Source: SG8-41 sp963699525 (GTDB lineage Bacteria; Pseudomonadota; Gammaproteobacteria; Burkholderiales; SG8-41). From it: DNA of 64,000 nucleotides. The notes beneath the pieces are model-generated. The model searched no databases, was not told the origin of the DNA, and saw only the letters and a list, made by a program, of their open reading frames with translations. This document shows, piece by piece, positions 34,354 through 42,906 of the stretch. Location of the stretch: contig CAVOUI010000004.1 in NCBI GenBank assembly GCA_963699525.1, forward strand, positions 310,001 to 374,000, written 5' to 3'. A program made the position numbers and the translations under genes. Numbering within the stretch: position 1 is the stretch's first letter; each line of letters begins with the position of its first letter.

Positions 34354-34657
34354 CGCATCCTCCGCAGCCTTGTTTCCGGTCTCGCCTAAGGTCTACGCAG
34401 ATTCCATGCCAGCCGCGAACCCGCGCCCGAGACATCGGCGTAATCGTCTGAAAATATGAGGTTTTAGGCCAGGTGTGCGGGTGTCCGCCTTGCGCACCAT
34501 CTGTGTGACCAATTTCCCGATGGCGGGGCGGCGGGTCTTGCGGTGGGAGGATGCACTATCGAGATTTCGACAGTGTTAAGCGTCGTCCGCGCATCCAGCG
34601 CGGTCCCGGTGGCTGATTACGTTACACTAACGCGCTTTTTTACCCGCCAACAGCCAC
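34354..34657. other. 304-base spacer without a gene
   Basis: Divergent spacer between the small hypothetical gene and the spermidine-synthase-like gene. It includes an AT-rich patch near 34450-34470 and GATTACGTTACACTAAC near 34615-34631 that may hold a promoter. No convincing paired hexamers, repeats or RNA structure were seen. Confidence 0.5.
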
Positions 34658-36673
34658 ATGCTGCTGCACGCCGCAACGATCTTCCTCAGCGCTTTCCTGC
34701 TGTTCCTCGTCCAGCCCGTCATCGCCAAGCAGATCCTGCCCTGGTTCGGTGGCGCGGCGGCGGTGTGGGCGACGTGCCTGGTGTTCTTTCAGTCGGTGCT
34801 GCTTATCGGCTACGCCTATTCGGACTGGACGACGCGGCTGCTCACCCCGCGGCGGCAAGCGTGGCTGCACATTGCCCTGCTCGCGTTGAGCGTGCTGACT
34901 CTGCCGATCATCCCGAGCGCGCAGTGGAAGCCCGGCGCGGAAGGCGGCGAGCCTACGCTCATGATATTGGGCCTTCTGGGAGCCACCATCGGCCTGCCGT
35001 ATTTCCTGCTCTCGACCACGAGCCCGCTGGTGCAGGCCTGGTTCTGGCAGCGCTTCCAGCACGCCGTGCCGTACCGGCTCTTCGCCCTGTCGAATTTCGC
35101 ATCCCTCACGGCCCTGCTCTCGTACCCGGTGCTGGTCGAACCGTTCCTGCCGCTCGTCGCGCAATCGTGGATGTGGTCCGCGGGGTACGGTGGGTTCGCG
35201 TTGCTCTGCGGCGTGACGGCGTATCTCAGCACGCGCGGCCCCGCCGCGGCGCCCGCGCCGGCCACCCCCGGCGCGGAAGGTGGGGAGGCGCCGCCCACCG
35301 TCGGCGACCGGCTGCTCTGGATCGCGCTCTCGGCAATGGGCTCGTGCCTGCTGCTCGCGGTCACCAACCACCTCACGCAGAACATCGCCTCGATCCCGTT
35401 CCTGTGGGTGGTGCCGCTGTCGATCTACCTCATCACGTTCATCCTGTGCTTCGACCATCCCCGCTGGTACCACCGGGGGATCTTCGTCACGCTGACGGCC
35501 GTGTTGCTGCCGGTGATGGCGTGGTACTCCGATGCGCTCGATCTATGGACCGCGGCGCCGCTCTACGCCGTCGGGCTGTTCGTCTGCTGCATGTTCTGCC
35601 ACGGCGAGCTGACCCGGCTCAAGCCCGCGCCGCGCCACCTGACGATGTTCTACCTCATGGTGGCCATCGGCGGCGCGATCGGCGCGCTGCTGGTCGGCGT
35701 CGCCGCGCCCACCCTGCTTTCGGGCTATTACGAGCTTGGGATCGCGCTCACGGCGTGCGCGGTGCTGCTCTACCACCGCATGCTGGCCGCGCGCTGGTGG
35801 CTTGCCGCGGGCGCGCTGGCCGTGGTCGTCGCCACCGCCGCCTACACGGTGATGGGCATTACGGACTACCTGCAGAACACACGCGTGATGGTGCGCAATT
35901 TCTACGGTGTGGTGCGCACGCGCGACTACGCGACACCGGTGCCGTTTCGCGCCATGTATCACGGCGGCATCAATCACGGCGGGCAGCTCCTCGACGCGGC
36001 GCTGCGCAATCGGCCCACCAGCTATTTCGCTCCCACGAGCGGCTACGGGCGCGTCTTCGCCAGCCTCCCGGACGCTCCGCGGCGCGTCGGCGTGCTCGGC
36101 CTCGGGGCGGGCGCGCTCGCGGCCTATGCGAGGCCGGGGGACCTGTTTCGCTTCTACGAGATCGATTCCCAGGTTGCCGCCGTGGCGGTCTCGGAATTCA
36201 CCTATCTGCGCGACAGCCCGGCCCAGATCGACATCATCCTGGGCGATGGCCGGCTGTCGCTCGAGCGGGAGGCCCCGCAGAACTACGACGTGCTCGCGAT
36301 CGACGCCTTCTCCGGGGATTCGATCCCCATGCACCTCATCACGCGCGAGGCCATGGCGGTGTACTTGCGCCATCTGAAGCCGGATGGGGTGATCGTCTTC
36401 CAGGCGACCAACCGCTTCGTCGACATCGCGCCGGTGGTCGAGCGCCTCGCCGCATCGGACGGCATGACCGCGGTCCTGGTATCCGACGTCGCGGACAGCG
36501 ACGAAGGGGCGGACTACTGGGTTTCCGACACCGACCAGATCATCGTCACGCGAAACGAGCAGTTGCTGGCCGCGGAGCCGATTCATTCGGTCGCGCAGCC
36601 GTTGCCGCCGCGCCCGGACTTCCGGGTCTGGACCGACGATTTCTACAATCTGCTGCGCATCCTGAAGCGGTGA
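34658..36673 (+). CDS. Spermidine-synthase-like methyltransferase-fold protein fused to membrane domain
   Basis: A 671-residue inner-membrane protein. About 400 N-terminal residues form ten or more hydrophobic segments, beginning AATIFLSAFLLFLVQPVIAKQILPWFGG. The C-terminal part is a spermidine synthase-like Rossmann domain with GVLGLGAGALAAYARPGD, FYEIDSQV, IILGDGRLSLE and YDVLAIDAFSGDSIPMHL. Such 'fused MFS/spermidine synthase' proteins are widespread but not biochemically defined, and true aminopropyltransferase activity is uncertain. ATG at 34658 follows the spacer. Convergent with marC. Confidence 0.85.
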   Translation: MLLHAATIFLSAFLLFLVQPVIAKQILPWFGGAAAVWATCLVFFQSVLLIGYAYSDWTTRLLTPRRQAWLHIALLALSVLTLPIIPSAQWKPGAEGGEPTLMILGLLGATIGLPYFLLSTTSPLVQAWFWQRFQHAVPYRLFALSNFASLTALLSYPVLVEPFLPLVAQSWMWSAGYGGFALLCGVTAYLSTRGPAAAPAPATPGAEGGEAPPTVGDRLLWIALSAMGSCLLLAVTNHLTQNIASIPFLWVVPLSIYLITFILCFDHPRWYHRGIFVTLTAVLLPVMAWYSDALDLWTAAPLYAVGLFVCCMFCHGELTRLKPAPRHLTMFYLMVAIGGAIGALLVGVAAPTLLSGYYELGIALTACAVLLYHRMLAARWWLAAGALAVVVATAAYTVMGITDYLQNTRVMVRNFYGVVRTRDYATPVPFRAMYHGGINHGGQLLDAALRNRPTSYFAPTSGYGRVFASLPDAPRRVGVLGLGAGALAAYARPGDLFRFYEIDSQVAAVAVSEFTYLRDSPAQIDIILGDGRLSLEREAPQNYDVLAIDAFSGDSIPMHLITREAMAVYLRHLKPDGVIVFQATNRFVDIAPVVERLAASDGMTAVLVSDVADSDEGADYWVSDTDQIIVTRNEQLLAAEPIHSVAQPLPPRPDFRVWTDDFYNLLRILKR

Positions 36674-36922
36674 CCGAGTTTGATGAATTTTTGAGCAAAC
36701 CAGACACGACCGCGTGGTTACGCCTCCGGCACGGTGGTCCCCGGCGGTTACCCACAGCGTTATCCACAAAAATTGTGAATTGTTTACAGAGGCTCTGCGG
36801 CGACTTGCCATGGCCCGGCTCCGGGGCCGAGCCGGGCTTCCCCGGCTCCTGAAAATACAAGGAGTTGCGGCACCGAAGCGCAGGGCCCGAAATCCGAGGA
36901 ACGGGCGGGTGCCGGGCGGCCG
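36674..36922. other. Convergent spacer with two DnaA-box sequences and a hairpin
   Basis: Between two stop codons. TTATCCACA at 36760-36768 is a perfect DnaA box, and TTACCCACA at 36748-36756 differs at one base; both have the same orientation and start 12 bases apart in an AT-rich patch. GAGCCGGG-CTTC-CCCGGCTC at 36829-36848 is a perfect 8-bp hairpin without a T-run. No gene is seen. Confidence 0.55.
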
Positions 36923-37519
36923 CTAGAGGCCGTGGACGAAGGTCTCAATACCCCGCAGGAGCATCTCGACGGCAATGGCGGTGAGAACGAGCCCCATCAG
37001 GCGCTCGAAGGCGAGCAGTCCGCGCTCCCCCGCGAACTTCGCGATGCGCTCCGCCGCCGTCAGCACCACCACCGTCACCAGCGTGGCCACGGTCACGGCA
37101 AGGCACCATTCGGGCAGGCGCTGCGGCGCACGCGAGACCAGCAACATGACGGTCGCGATGGCCGCCGGCCCGGCGATGGCGGGGGTGGCGAGCGGCACGA
37201 TGAACGGCTCGCTCCCGGCGACGTCGCCGAATATGCCCTCCGGGTGCCGGAAGATCATGCGCAGTGCGATCAGGAACAGAATCACGCCGCCGGCGATGGT
37301 GAGGGAGGTATCCGAGAGGCCGAGAAGGCCGAGGAGGGTGCCCCCGAAGAAGACAAACGCGAGCAGCACCGCGAACGCGATGACGCACTCGCGCAGGATG
37401 ACCCGCGCGCGCCGCGCCGGCTTCACGGTCCGCAGCACGGAGATAAACAGCGGGATGTTCCCGACCGGGTCCATCACCAGCACCAGGATCACGACGGCGG
37501 ACGCGAACGAGACATCCAT
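36923..37519 (-). CDS. MarC family inner-membrane protein
   Basis: A 198-residue polytopic protein with about six membrane helices. MarC/UPF0056 landmarks are LVMDPVGNIPLFISVL at the start, SLTIAGGVILFLIALRM and VPLATPAIAGPAAIATVMLL. Despite the name, the family has no proven role in multiple antibiotic resistance; a small-molecule exporter is possible. The gene is divergent from the catabolic island that begins at 37618. Confidence 0.92.
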   Translation of the reverse strand: MDVSFASAVVILVLVMDPVGNIPLFISVLRTVKPARRARVILRECVIAFAVLLAFVFFGGTLLGLLGLSDTSLTIAGGVILFLIALRMIFRHPEGIFGDVAGSEPFIVPLATPAIAGPAAIATVMLLVSRAPQRLPEWCLAVTVATLVTVVVLTAAERIAKFAGERGLLAFERLMGLVLTAIAVEMLLRGIETFVHGL

Positions 37520-37617
37520 GACGAGGCTCCTGGGCCGATTATGCGCATATCCGACCGAATATTGCTAAAATCCCCCGCGATTTCCCCCTGCGTGCCAACC
37601 TCGTTCAGCCGCCCCCC

Positions 37618-38688
37618 ATGCCGGACGCCCGCGTAGAATCCGCGATCGCGCACTGGGCGCCGCGCTTCGTGTCGAACGGGGTGCCGCTGACGGACTTCGA
37701 GGAGGTGACGGCCGGCGTCGGACGCTGGGAGGACTGGTGCCGCGCCTGGAGCGGGCGCGCGGCGATCCACGAGGAGCTCGGGCGCAAGAGTCTGGCGGAC
37801 GGATACCGGGTCTCCGCCGGCGAGCACCTGACGCGCGCCGCGGTGTGCTACCACTTCTCCAAGTTCGTGTTCGTCGTCGATTACGAGCAGATGAAGGCCG
37901 CGCACCGCAAGGCAGTCGAGTGCCGCAACCTCGCGCTGCCGCTGATCGACCCGCCCGGCGAGCGGGTGCTGATTCCCTACGAGGGCAAGCATCTCGTGGG
38001 CATCCTGCGCAAGCCGGCGGGCGCCTCGAGACCGCCCCTCGTGGTGATGTGCATGGGGCTCGACTCGACGAAGGAGGAAATGGACAGCAACGAGAGCGTT
38101 TTCCTTGCGCGCGGCATGGCGACCCTCGCCTTCGACGGGCCGGGGCAGGGCGAGGGCGAGTACGATTTTGCGATCCGCGGCGATTACGAGGTTGCGGTCA
38201 AGGCCGTGCTGGATTACGCCGGGAGCCGCAACGACCTCGACGCCGCGCGCGCCGGCTTGTGGGGGGTGTCCCTGGGCGGCTACTACGCGCCGCGCGCGGC
38301 CGCCTTCGAAAAGCGCATCAAGGCATGCATCGCGCTTTCGGGGCCGTTCGAGTGGGTGGAGTATTTCGACCAACTGCCCGAGCTCACCCGCAATACGTTC
38401 CAGGTCCGCTCCCGCAGCCGGAACCTGGCGGAAGCACGCGAGCGGGCCGCGACGCTGACCCTCAAGAACGTGGCGAAGAACATCGCCTGCCCGCTCTACA
38501 TCGTCGCCGGCAAGCAGGACCGCATCGTACCGTGGCAGGAAGGCGAGCGGCTCGCCGCTGCAGCCGCCGGCCCGGTGGTGCGCTGCTTCCTCGACGACGG
38601 CAATCATGTCGCCAACAACCGCGTCTACCGCTGGCGCCCGCAATCCGCGGACTGGATGGCGCGGCAGCTCGGCGTATCGTCAACCTAG
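37618..38688 (+). CDS. Alpha/beta hydrolase, pseudooxynicotine-hydrolase-like (copy 1)
   Basis: A 356-residue hydrolase with an N-terminal helical cap region (about 1-130) of the type found in 2,6-dihydroxypseudooxynicotine hydrolase and related C-C or ester hydrolases. The core has MCMGLDSTKEEM, FDGPGQGEGEYDF, the nucleophile elbow WGVSLGGYYAPRA, a late Asp in AGKQDRIVP and His in DDGNHVANN. About 60% of residues are shared with the protein at 39691, across the TctC gene between them, suggesting duplication. It opens the plus-strand island. Substrate unknown. The ATG at 37618 has no strong ribosome-binding site. Confidence 0.85.
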   Translation: MPDARVESAIAHWAPRFVSNGVPLTDFEEVTAGVGRWEDWCRAWSGRAAIHEELGRKSLADGYRVSAGEHLTRAAVCYHFSKFVFVVDYEQMKAAHRKAVECRNLALPLIDPPGERVLIPYEGKHLVGILRKPAGASRPPLVVMCMGLDSTKEEMDSNESVFLARGMATLAFDGPGQGEGEYDFAIRGDYEVAVKAVLDYAGSRNDLDAARAGLWGVSLGGYYAPRAAAFEKRIKACIALSGPFEWVEYFDQLPELTRNTFQVRSRSRNLAEARERAATLTLKNVAKNIACPLYIVAGKQDRIVPWQEGERLAAAAAGPVVRCFLDDGNHVANNRVYRWRPQSADWMARQLGVSST

Positions 38689-38705
38689 ATGAACAGGAGG
38701 AGACC

Positions 38706-39674
38706 GTGATCCGCAATCCCGTCTTGACGATTCTCGTGGCGCTGTTCGCCGCGGCCGGAACCGCAGGAGCGGCCGACCCGTACCCGAGCCGGCCGATCCG
38801 CATGCTGGTGCCGTTCTCGGCGGGCAGCCAGACCGATATCCTCGCGCGCTGGATCGGAGAAAAGATCACGGAGGCCTCGGGCCAGCAGGTGGTGGTGGAC
38901 AACCGGCCGAGCGCTGGAGGCACGATCGCCTCGCAGTACGTGCTGGCCGCCAACCCCGACGGCTATACCCTGATGATGGTTTCCACCGGCCACGCCGGGA
39001 ACGCAACGCTCTACTCGAAACTGCCGTACGACACCGTGAAGGATTTTGCCGGCATCACGCGGGTGGCGAGCGTGCCCAATCTCCTGGTGGTTGCGCCCAC
39101 GCTGGGACCGAAAACCGTGAAGGAGCTGATCGCGTACGCGAAATCGAAGCCTGGCCAGATCAACTTCAGCTCCGCCGGCGTCGGCAGCGGCACCCAGATC
39201 AACGGGGAAATGTTCCGGCTCGCTGCGGGGTTCGACGCGACCCACGTCCCGTACAAGGGCGCTCCCGAGTCGCTCAACGAAACCGCGACCGGCCGCGTGC
39301 AGTTCACGTTCTCCCCGATCCTGGTGGCAGCCGGTCAGGTCAAGGCGGGCAGGGTGGTTGCGCTTGCCGTGAGCACCTCCAAGCGCTCGGGGATGTTCCC
39401 CGACGTGCCGACGGTCGCGGAAGCGGGCATTCCCGGCTTTGACTACGACCAGTGGTACGGGCTGCTCGCCTCGGCCAAGACGCCGCGGCCGCTCGTGTAC
39501 ACCATCAACAAGGAAGTGGTGCGCGTGCTGAACCTCCCCGACATCAAGGAGCGTATGCTGACCCAGGGCGCGACCCCCACGCCGACCACGCCCGAGGAGT
39601 TCGACGCCTACATCCGCTCGGAAGTGAAGCGCTTCGCCGCCGTGCTGATCGCCGCCGGCGCGCGCATCAACTGA
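38706..39674 (+). CDS. Bug/TctC-type periplasmic solute-binding protein (1)
   Basis: A 322-residue tripartite-tricarboxylate-type binding protein. A signal peptide (about 1-22, ending GAADPYPSRPIRMLVPF) precedes the family motifs SAGSQTDILAR, QQVVVDNRPSAGGTIAS, NPDGYTLMM, LPYDTVKDF and THVPYKG. Bug proteins capture small carboxylates or related acids. TctA/TctB membrane partners are not in the window. GTG start with GGAGGAGACC upstream. Located between two related hydrolases, it may deliver their substrate. Confidence 0.92.
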   Translation: MIRNPVLTILVALFAAAGTAGAADPYPSRPIRMLVPFSAGSQTDILARWIGEKITEASGQQVVVDNRPSAGGTIASQYVLAANPDGYTLMMVSTGHAGNATLYSKLPYDTVKDFAGITRVASVPNLLVVAPTLGPKTVKELIAYAKSKPGQINFSSAGVGSGTQINGEMFRLAAGFDATHVPYKGAPESLNETATGRVQFTFSPILVAAGQVKAGRVVALAVSTSKRSGMFPDVPTVAEAGIPGFDYDQWYGLLASAKTPRPLVYTINKEVVRVLNLPDIKERMLTQGATPTPTTPEEFDAYIRSEVKRFAAVLIAAGARIN

Positions 39675-39690
39675 CCGGAGAGGAGATCCG

Positions 39691-40782
39691 ATGGATACCC
39701 CTGCCGCGAAACCCAAGGACAAGCGCGTCGAGGCGGCGATCTCGCACTGGTCGCCGCGCTTCGTCGCCAACGGCGTGCCGCTCACCGATTTCCAGGAAGT
39801 GACGGCCGGCTGCGACCGCTGGGAGGACTGGTGCAAGGCGTGGAGCGCGCGCGCGGCGATCCACGAGGGGCTCGGCGACCAGGCGCTGAAGGACGGTTTC
39901 AAGCTCTCCGCCGGCGAGCACTACACGCGCGCCGCGCTGTGCTACCACTTCGGCAAATTTCTCTTCGTCAACGACATCGCGCAGATGCGGCAGGCCCACA
40001 GGAAGGCCGTGGAGTGCCGCAACAAGGCGCTGCCGTTGCTCGATCCGCCCGGCGAGCGCGTGGCGATTCCCTACGACGGCAAGCACCTCTATGGAATCCT
40101 CCGCAAGCCGCGCGGCGCGGCGAGGCCGCCGGTCGTCGTCATGTGCATGGGGCTCGATTCGACCAAGGAGGAGATGGACGACTACGAAAAGCGTTTCCTC
40201 AGGCGGGGGCTCGCGACGCTCGCCTTCGACGGCCCGGGGCAGGGCGAGGCGGAGTACGACTTCGCGATTCTCCCGGAGTACGAGAAACCGGTGAAGGCGG
40301 TCATCGATTTCGTCGAGACGCGATCGGACCTCGACGCCGGCCACGTCGGCATCTGGGGCGTATCGTTCGGCGGCTACTACGCCCCGCGCGCCGCGGCGTT
40401 CGACAAGCGCATCAAGGCGTGCGTCGCGCTCTCCGGCGCCTACCAGCGCTCGGCGAGCTTCGAGGGGCGCCCCGAGATGAACGTGGAAGCCTTTCGCGTG
40501 CGCTCCAAGAGCGCGAACCTCGAGGAGGCGGGCAAGGTCGCGCTGCGCGTGTCGCTCAAGGGCATCGCGAAGAACATCACCTGCCCGATCTACATCGTCG
40601 CCGGAACCAAGGACCGGCTGACCCCGGTCGATGCGGCGAGGCAGCTCGCGGCGGAGGTCTCGGGCCCCTGCGTCCTGTCCATCATCGAGGGCGGCAATCA
40701 CGTCGTGAACAACCTGTGGTACCGCTACCGCGACCAGACCGCGGACTGGATGGCGACGCAGCTCGGCGCGCCCAAACGCTGA
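39691..40782 (+). CDS. Alpha/beta hydrolase, pseudooxynicotine-hydrolase-like (copy 2)
   Basis: A 363-residue paralogue of the 37618 protein, collinear along its length. The shared opening reads ISHWSPRFVANGVPLTDFQEVTAG. Catalytic residues are the Ser in WGVSFGGYYAPRA, the Asp in AGTKDRLTP and the His in EGGNHVVNN. It follows the TctC gene by 16 bases with GGAGAGGAGATCC before the ATG. Its stop directly abuts the start of the next gene. Substrate unknown; the duplicated pair may handle related compounds. Confidence 0.86.
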   Translation: MDTPAAKPKDKRVEAAISHWSPRFVANGVPLTDFQEVTAGCDRWEDWCKAWSARAAIHEGLGDQALKDGFKLSAGEHYTRAALCYHFGKFLFVNDIAQMRQAHRKAVECRNKALPLLDPPGERVAIPYDGKHLYGILRKPRGAARPPVVVMCMGLDSTKEEMDDYEKRFLRRGLATLAFDGPGQGEAEYDFAILPEYEKPVKAVIDFVETRSDLDAGHVGIWGVSFGGYYAPRAAAFDKRIKACVALSGAYQRSASFEGRPEMNVEAFRVRSKSANLEEAGKVALRVSLKGIAKNITCPIYIVAGTKDRLTPVDAARQLAAEVSGPCVLSIIEGGNHVVNNLWYRYRDQTADWMATQLGAPKR

Positions 40783-41760
40783 ATGCTCGCCGCCTGGTAC
40801 GAGAAGCACGGCGCCGCGCGCGAGGTCTTGCGGGTCGGAGAGCAGCCCGACCCGGTTCCCGGCAGGGGTGAAGTGCGCGTGCGTCTGCGCGCCTCGGCGG
40901 TCAATCCCTCGGATGTCAAGGCGCGCGCCGGCAGCCGCCCGGTGATTCCGCCGCGGGTGATTCCGGACAGCGACGGCGCGGGCGAGATCGACCGCGTCGG
41001 TCCCGGCGTCTCGAAGCGGCGGCTGCGCCAGCGGGTCTGGGTCTACAACGGTCAATGGCAGCGCGCCTCGGGCACCTCGGCCCAGTACATCGCGTTGCCG
41101 GCCGCGCTGGCGGTCCCGCTGCCGCGAAAGCTCTCGTATGCCGAAGGCGCTTGCCTCGGCATCCCCGTCATGACCGCGCACCGCTGCCTGTTTTCCGACG
41201 GGCCGATACGGGGGATGAACGTGCTCGTGGCGGGCGGCGCCGGGGTGGTCGGCCACTATGCGGTGCAGCTTGCGCGCTGGGCCGGAGCGCGCGTCATCGC
41301 TACCGTCAGCTCCCCGGAAAAGGCCGCGCACGCCCGCAAGGGCGGCGCGCATGCCACCATCGACTACCGAACCGAGAACGTGGCGGAGCGGCTCGACGCG
41401 CTCACCCGGGGCAAGGGGGTCGACCGCGTGGTCGACGTCGAGCTCGGGATCAACCTGCCCACGTACGAGAAGATGCTGCGGCCCGCAGCGACGATCGCAA
41501 CCTACGCGGCGGCGGCCGCGCAGGACAGCGTGCTGCCGTCGCGCCTGCGCCAGCGCAACGTCACGGTGCGCATGGTGTTCGTCTATACCATGCCGGATGC
41601 CGCCAAGCGCCAGGCCATCGCCGATATCGCGCGCTGGGTCGCCGGGGGCCGGCCCCGGTTCGCGATCGCCGCGCGCTTTCCGCTCGTCGAAGTCGCCGCC
41701 GCCCACGAAACGGTAGAATCCGGAAAGAAGATCGGCCACGTCGTACTGGACATTCCCTGA
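40783..41760 (+). CDS. Zinc-less medium-chain quinone reductase-like oxidoreductase
   Basis: A 325-residue MDR-family protein of the NADPH:quinone oxidoreductase type. It has VLRVGEQPDPVPGRGEVRVRLRASAVNPSDVKARAG. The nucleotide-binding fold is NVLVAGGAGVVGHYAVQLARWAGARVIATVSS, followed by HARKGGAHATIDYR and GVDRVVDVELG. Zinc ligands of alcohol dehydrogenases are absent. Start ATG touches the preceding stop. It probably reduces a quinone or activated alkene in the pathway; exact substrate unknown. Confidence 0.87.
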   Translation: MLAAWYEKHGAAREVLRVGEQPDPVPGRGEVRVRLRASAVNPSDVKARAGSRPVIPPRVIPDSDGAGEIDRVGPGVSKRRLRQRVWVYNGQWQRASGTSAQYIALPAALAVPLPRKLSYAEGACLGIPVMTAHRCLFSDGPIRGMNVLVAGGAGVVGHYAVQLARWAGARVIATVSSPEKAAHARKGGAHATIDYRTENVAERLDALTRGKGVDRVVDVELGINLPTYEKMLRPAATIATYAAAAAQDSVLPSRLRQRNVTVRMVFVYTMPDAAKRQAIADIARWVAGGRPRFAIAARFPLVEVAAAHETVESGKKIGHVVLDIP

Positions 41761-41777
41761 TTCGAGGACAGCCTCCC

Positions 41778-42887
41778 ATGGCAAGCGCCCTGTTCACCCC
41801 CTTCAAGCTGCGCGGGCTCGAGCTCGCGAACCGCATCATGGTGTCGCCGATGTGCCAGTACAACTCGGACAACGGCAGCGCCAACGACTGGCACTTGATG
41901 CACCTCGGCCAGTTCTCGCTGGGCGCAGGCGCCCTCGTCATGACCGAATCGACCCACGTCACGCCGGAGGGGCGCATCTCGTTGAAGTGTGCCGGCATGT
42001 ACTCGGACGAGAACGAAGCAGCGATGAAGCGGGTCATCGACTTTTGCCGGAAATACGGCGTCGCGAAGCTCGGAATCCAGCTCGGCCACGCGGGACGCAA
42101 GGGCTCGACGCATCCGCCGGCCGCCGGCGGGAAGCCACTGAAGCCGGAGGAGGGCGCCTACGAGACGATCGCCCCCTCCGCGCTGCCGTTTGCCCCGGAC
42201 TGGCACATCCCGCGCGCGATGACGAAGGCCGACATCGAGCGCGTGCGCAACGCCTTCGTCGACTCGGTCAAGCGCGTGCTGCGCATCGGCTACGACTTGA
42301 TCGAGATGCATGCCGGCCACGGCTACCTGATCCACGAGTTTCTGTCGCCGCTGTCGAATCAGCGCAAGGATGAGTACGGCGGCAGCCTCCAGAACCGCAT
42401 GCGCTTCGGGCTCGAGACCTTTGCGGCGATGCGCGCGGCGTGGCCCTCCGACAAGCCCATGGGCGTGCGCATCTCGTCGACCGACTGGATGGAGGGCGGC
42501 TGGGGCCCCGACGATTCCGTCGCGTTCGCCCGCGAGCTGAAGAAGCTCGGCTGCGATTACGTCGACTGCTCGAGCGGGGCGCTCGACCCGCGCCAGCAGG
42601 TGCCGTTCGCGCCGGGCTACAACGTTCCGTTCGCGGAGCGAGTTCGCAGGGAGGCGGACATTCCGACGATCACGGTGGGGCTCATCACCAGCCCGCGCCA
42701 GTGCGAGGAGATCATCGCCTCCGGCAAGGCCGACATCGTCTGCCTCGCGCGCGGCGCGATGTGGAACCCGCGTTTTGCCTGGCACGCGGCGGAGGAGCTC
42801 GGCGCCGAGGCGCCGTACGCGCCGAAATACATGGCCTGCCATCCCAAGCTGCGGCCGCAGATATTCCCGAACCGCAAGGCCGCCTGA
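41778..42887 (+). CDS. Old yellow enzyme family NADH:flavin oxidoreductase (YqjM-like)
   Basis: A 369-residue FMN-dependent ene-reductase. Landmarks are LFTPFKLRGLELANRIMVSPMCQYNSDNG with the YqjM-type Cys, GIQLGHAGRKGS, and EMHAGHGYLIHEFLSPLSNQR with the His pair. YGGSLQNRMRF and the phosphate-binding ADIVCLARGAMWNPRFAWHAA follow. Expected to reduce C=C bonds next to carbonyl groups. ATG with GAGGACAG upstream, 17 bases after the previous gene. Clustered with a quinone-reductase-like enzyme, it suggests reduction of an unsaturated intermediate. Confidence 0.92.
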   Translation: MASALFTPFKLRGLELANRIMVSPMCQYNSDNGSANDWHLMHLGQFSLGAGALVMTESTHVTPEGRISLKCAGMYSDENEAAMKRVIDFCRKYGVAKLGIQLGHAGRKGSTHPPAAGGKPLKPEEGAYETIAPSALPFAPDWHIPRAMTKADIERVRNAFVDSVKRVLRIGYDLIEMHAGHGYLIHEFLSPLSNQRKDEYGGSLQNRMRFGLETFAAMRAAWPSDKPMGVRISSTDWMEGGWGPDDSVAFARELKKLGCDYVDCSSGALDPRQQVPFAPGYNVPFAERVRREADIPTITVGLITSPRQCEEIIASGKADIVCLARGAMWNPRFAWHAAEELGAEAPYAPKYMACHPKLRPQIFPNRKAA

Positions 42888-42906
42888 GAGCGCCGAGGAG
42901 AGCAAC

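Noticed and set aside
36829..36848. A rho-independent terminator for the converging genes
   Set aside because: The 8-bp hairpin is perfect but neither strand has a T-run after it.
36674..36922. A replication origin at the DnaA-box pair
   Set aside because: Only two boxes, no dnaA, dnaN, gidA or parAB nearby, and no cluster of AT-rich 13-mers. Reported only as an observation.
39667..41784. A 705-codon minus-strand open frame
   Set aside because: It lies fully opposite the second hydrolase and the quinone-reductase gene and shows no recognisable domain.
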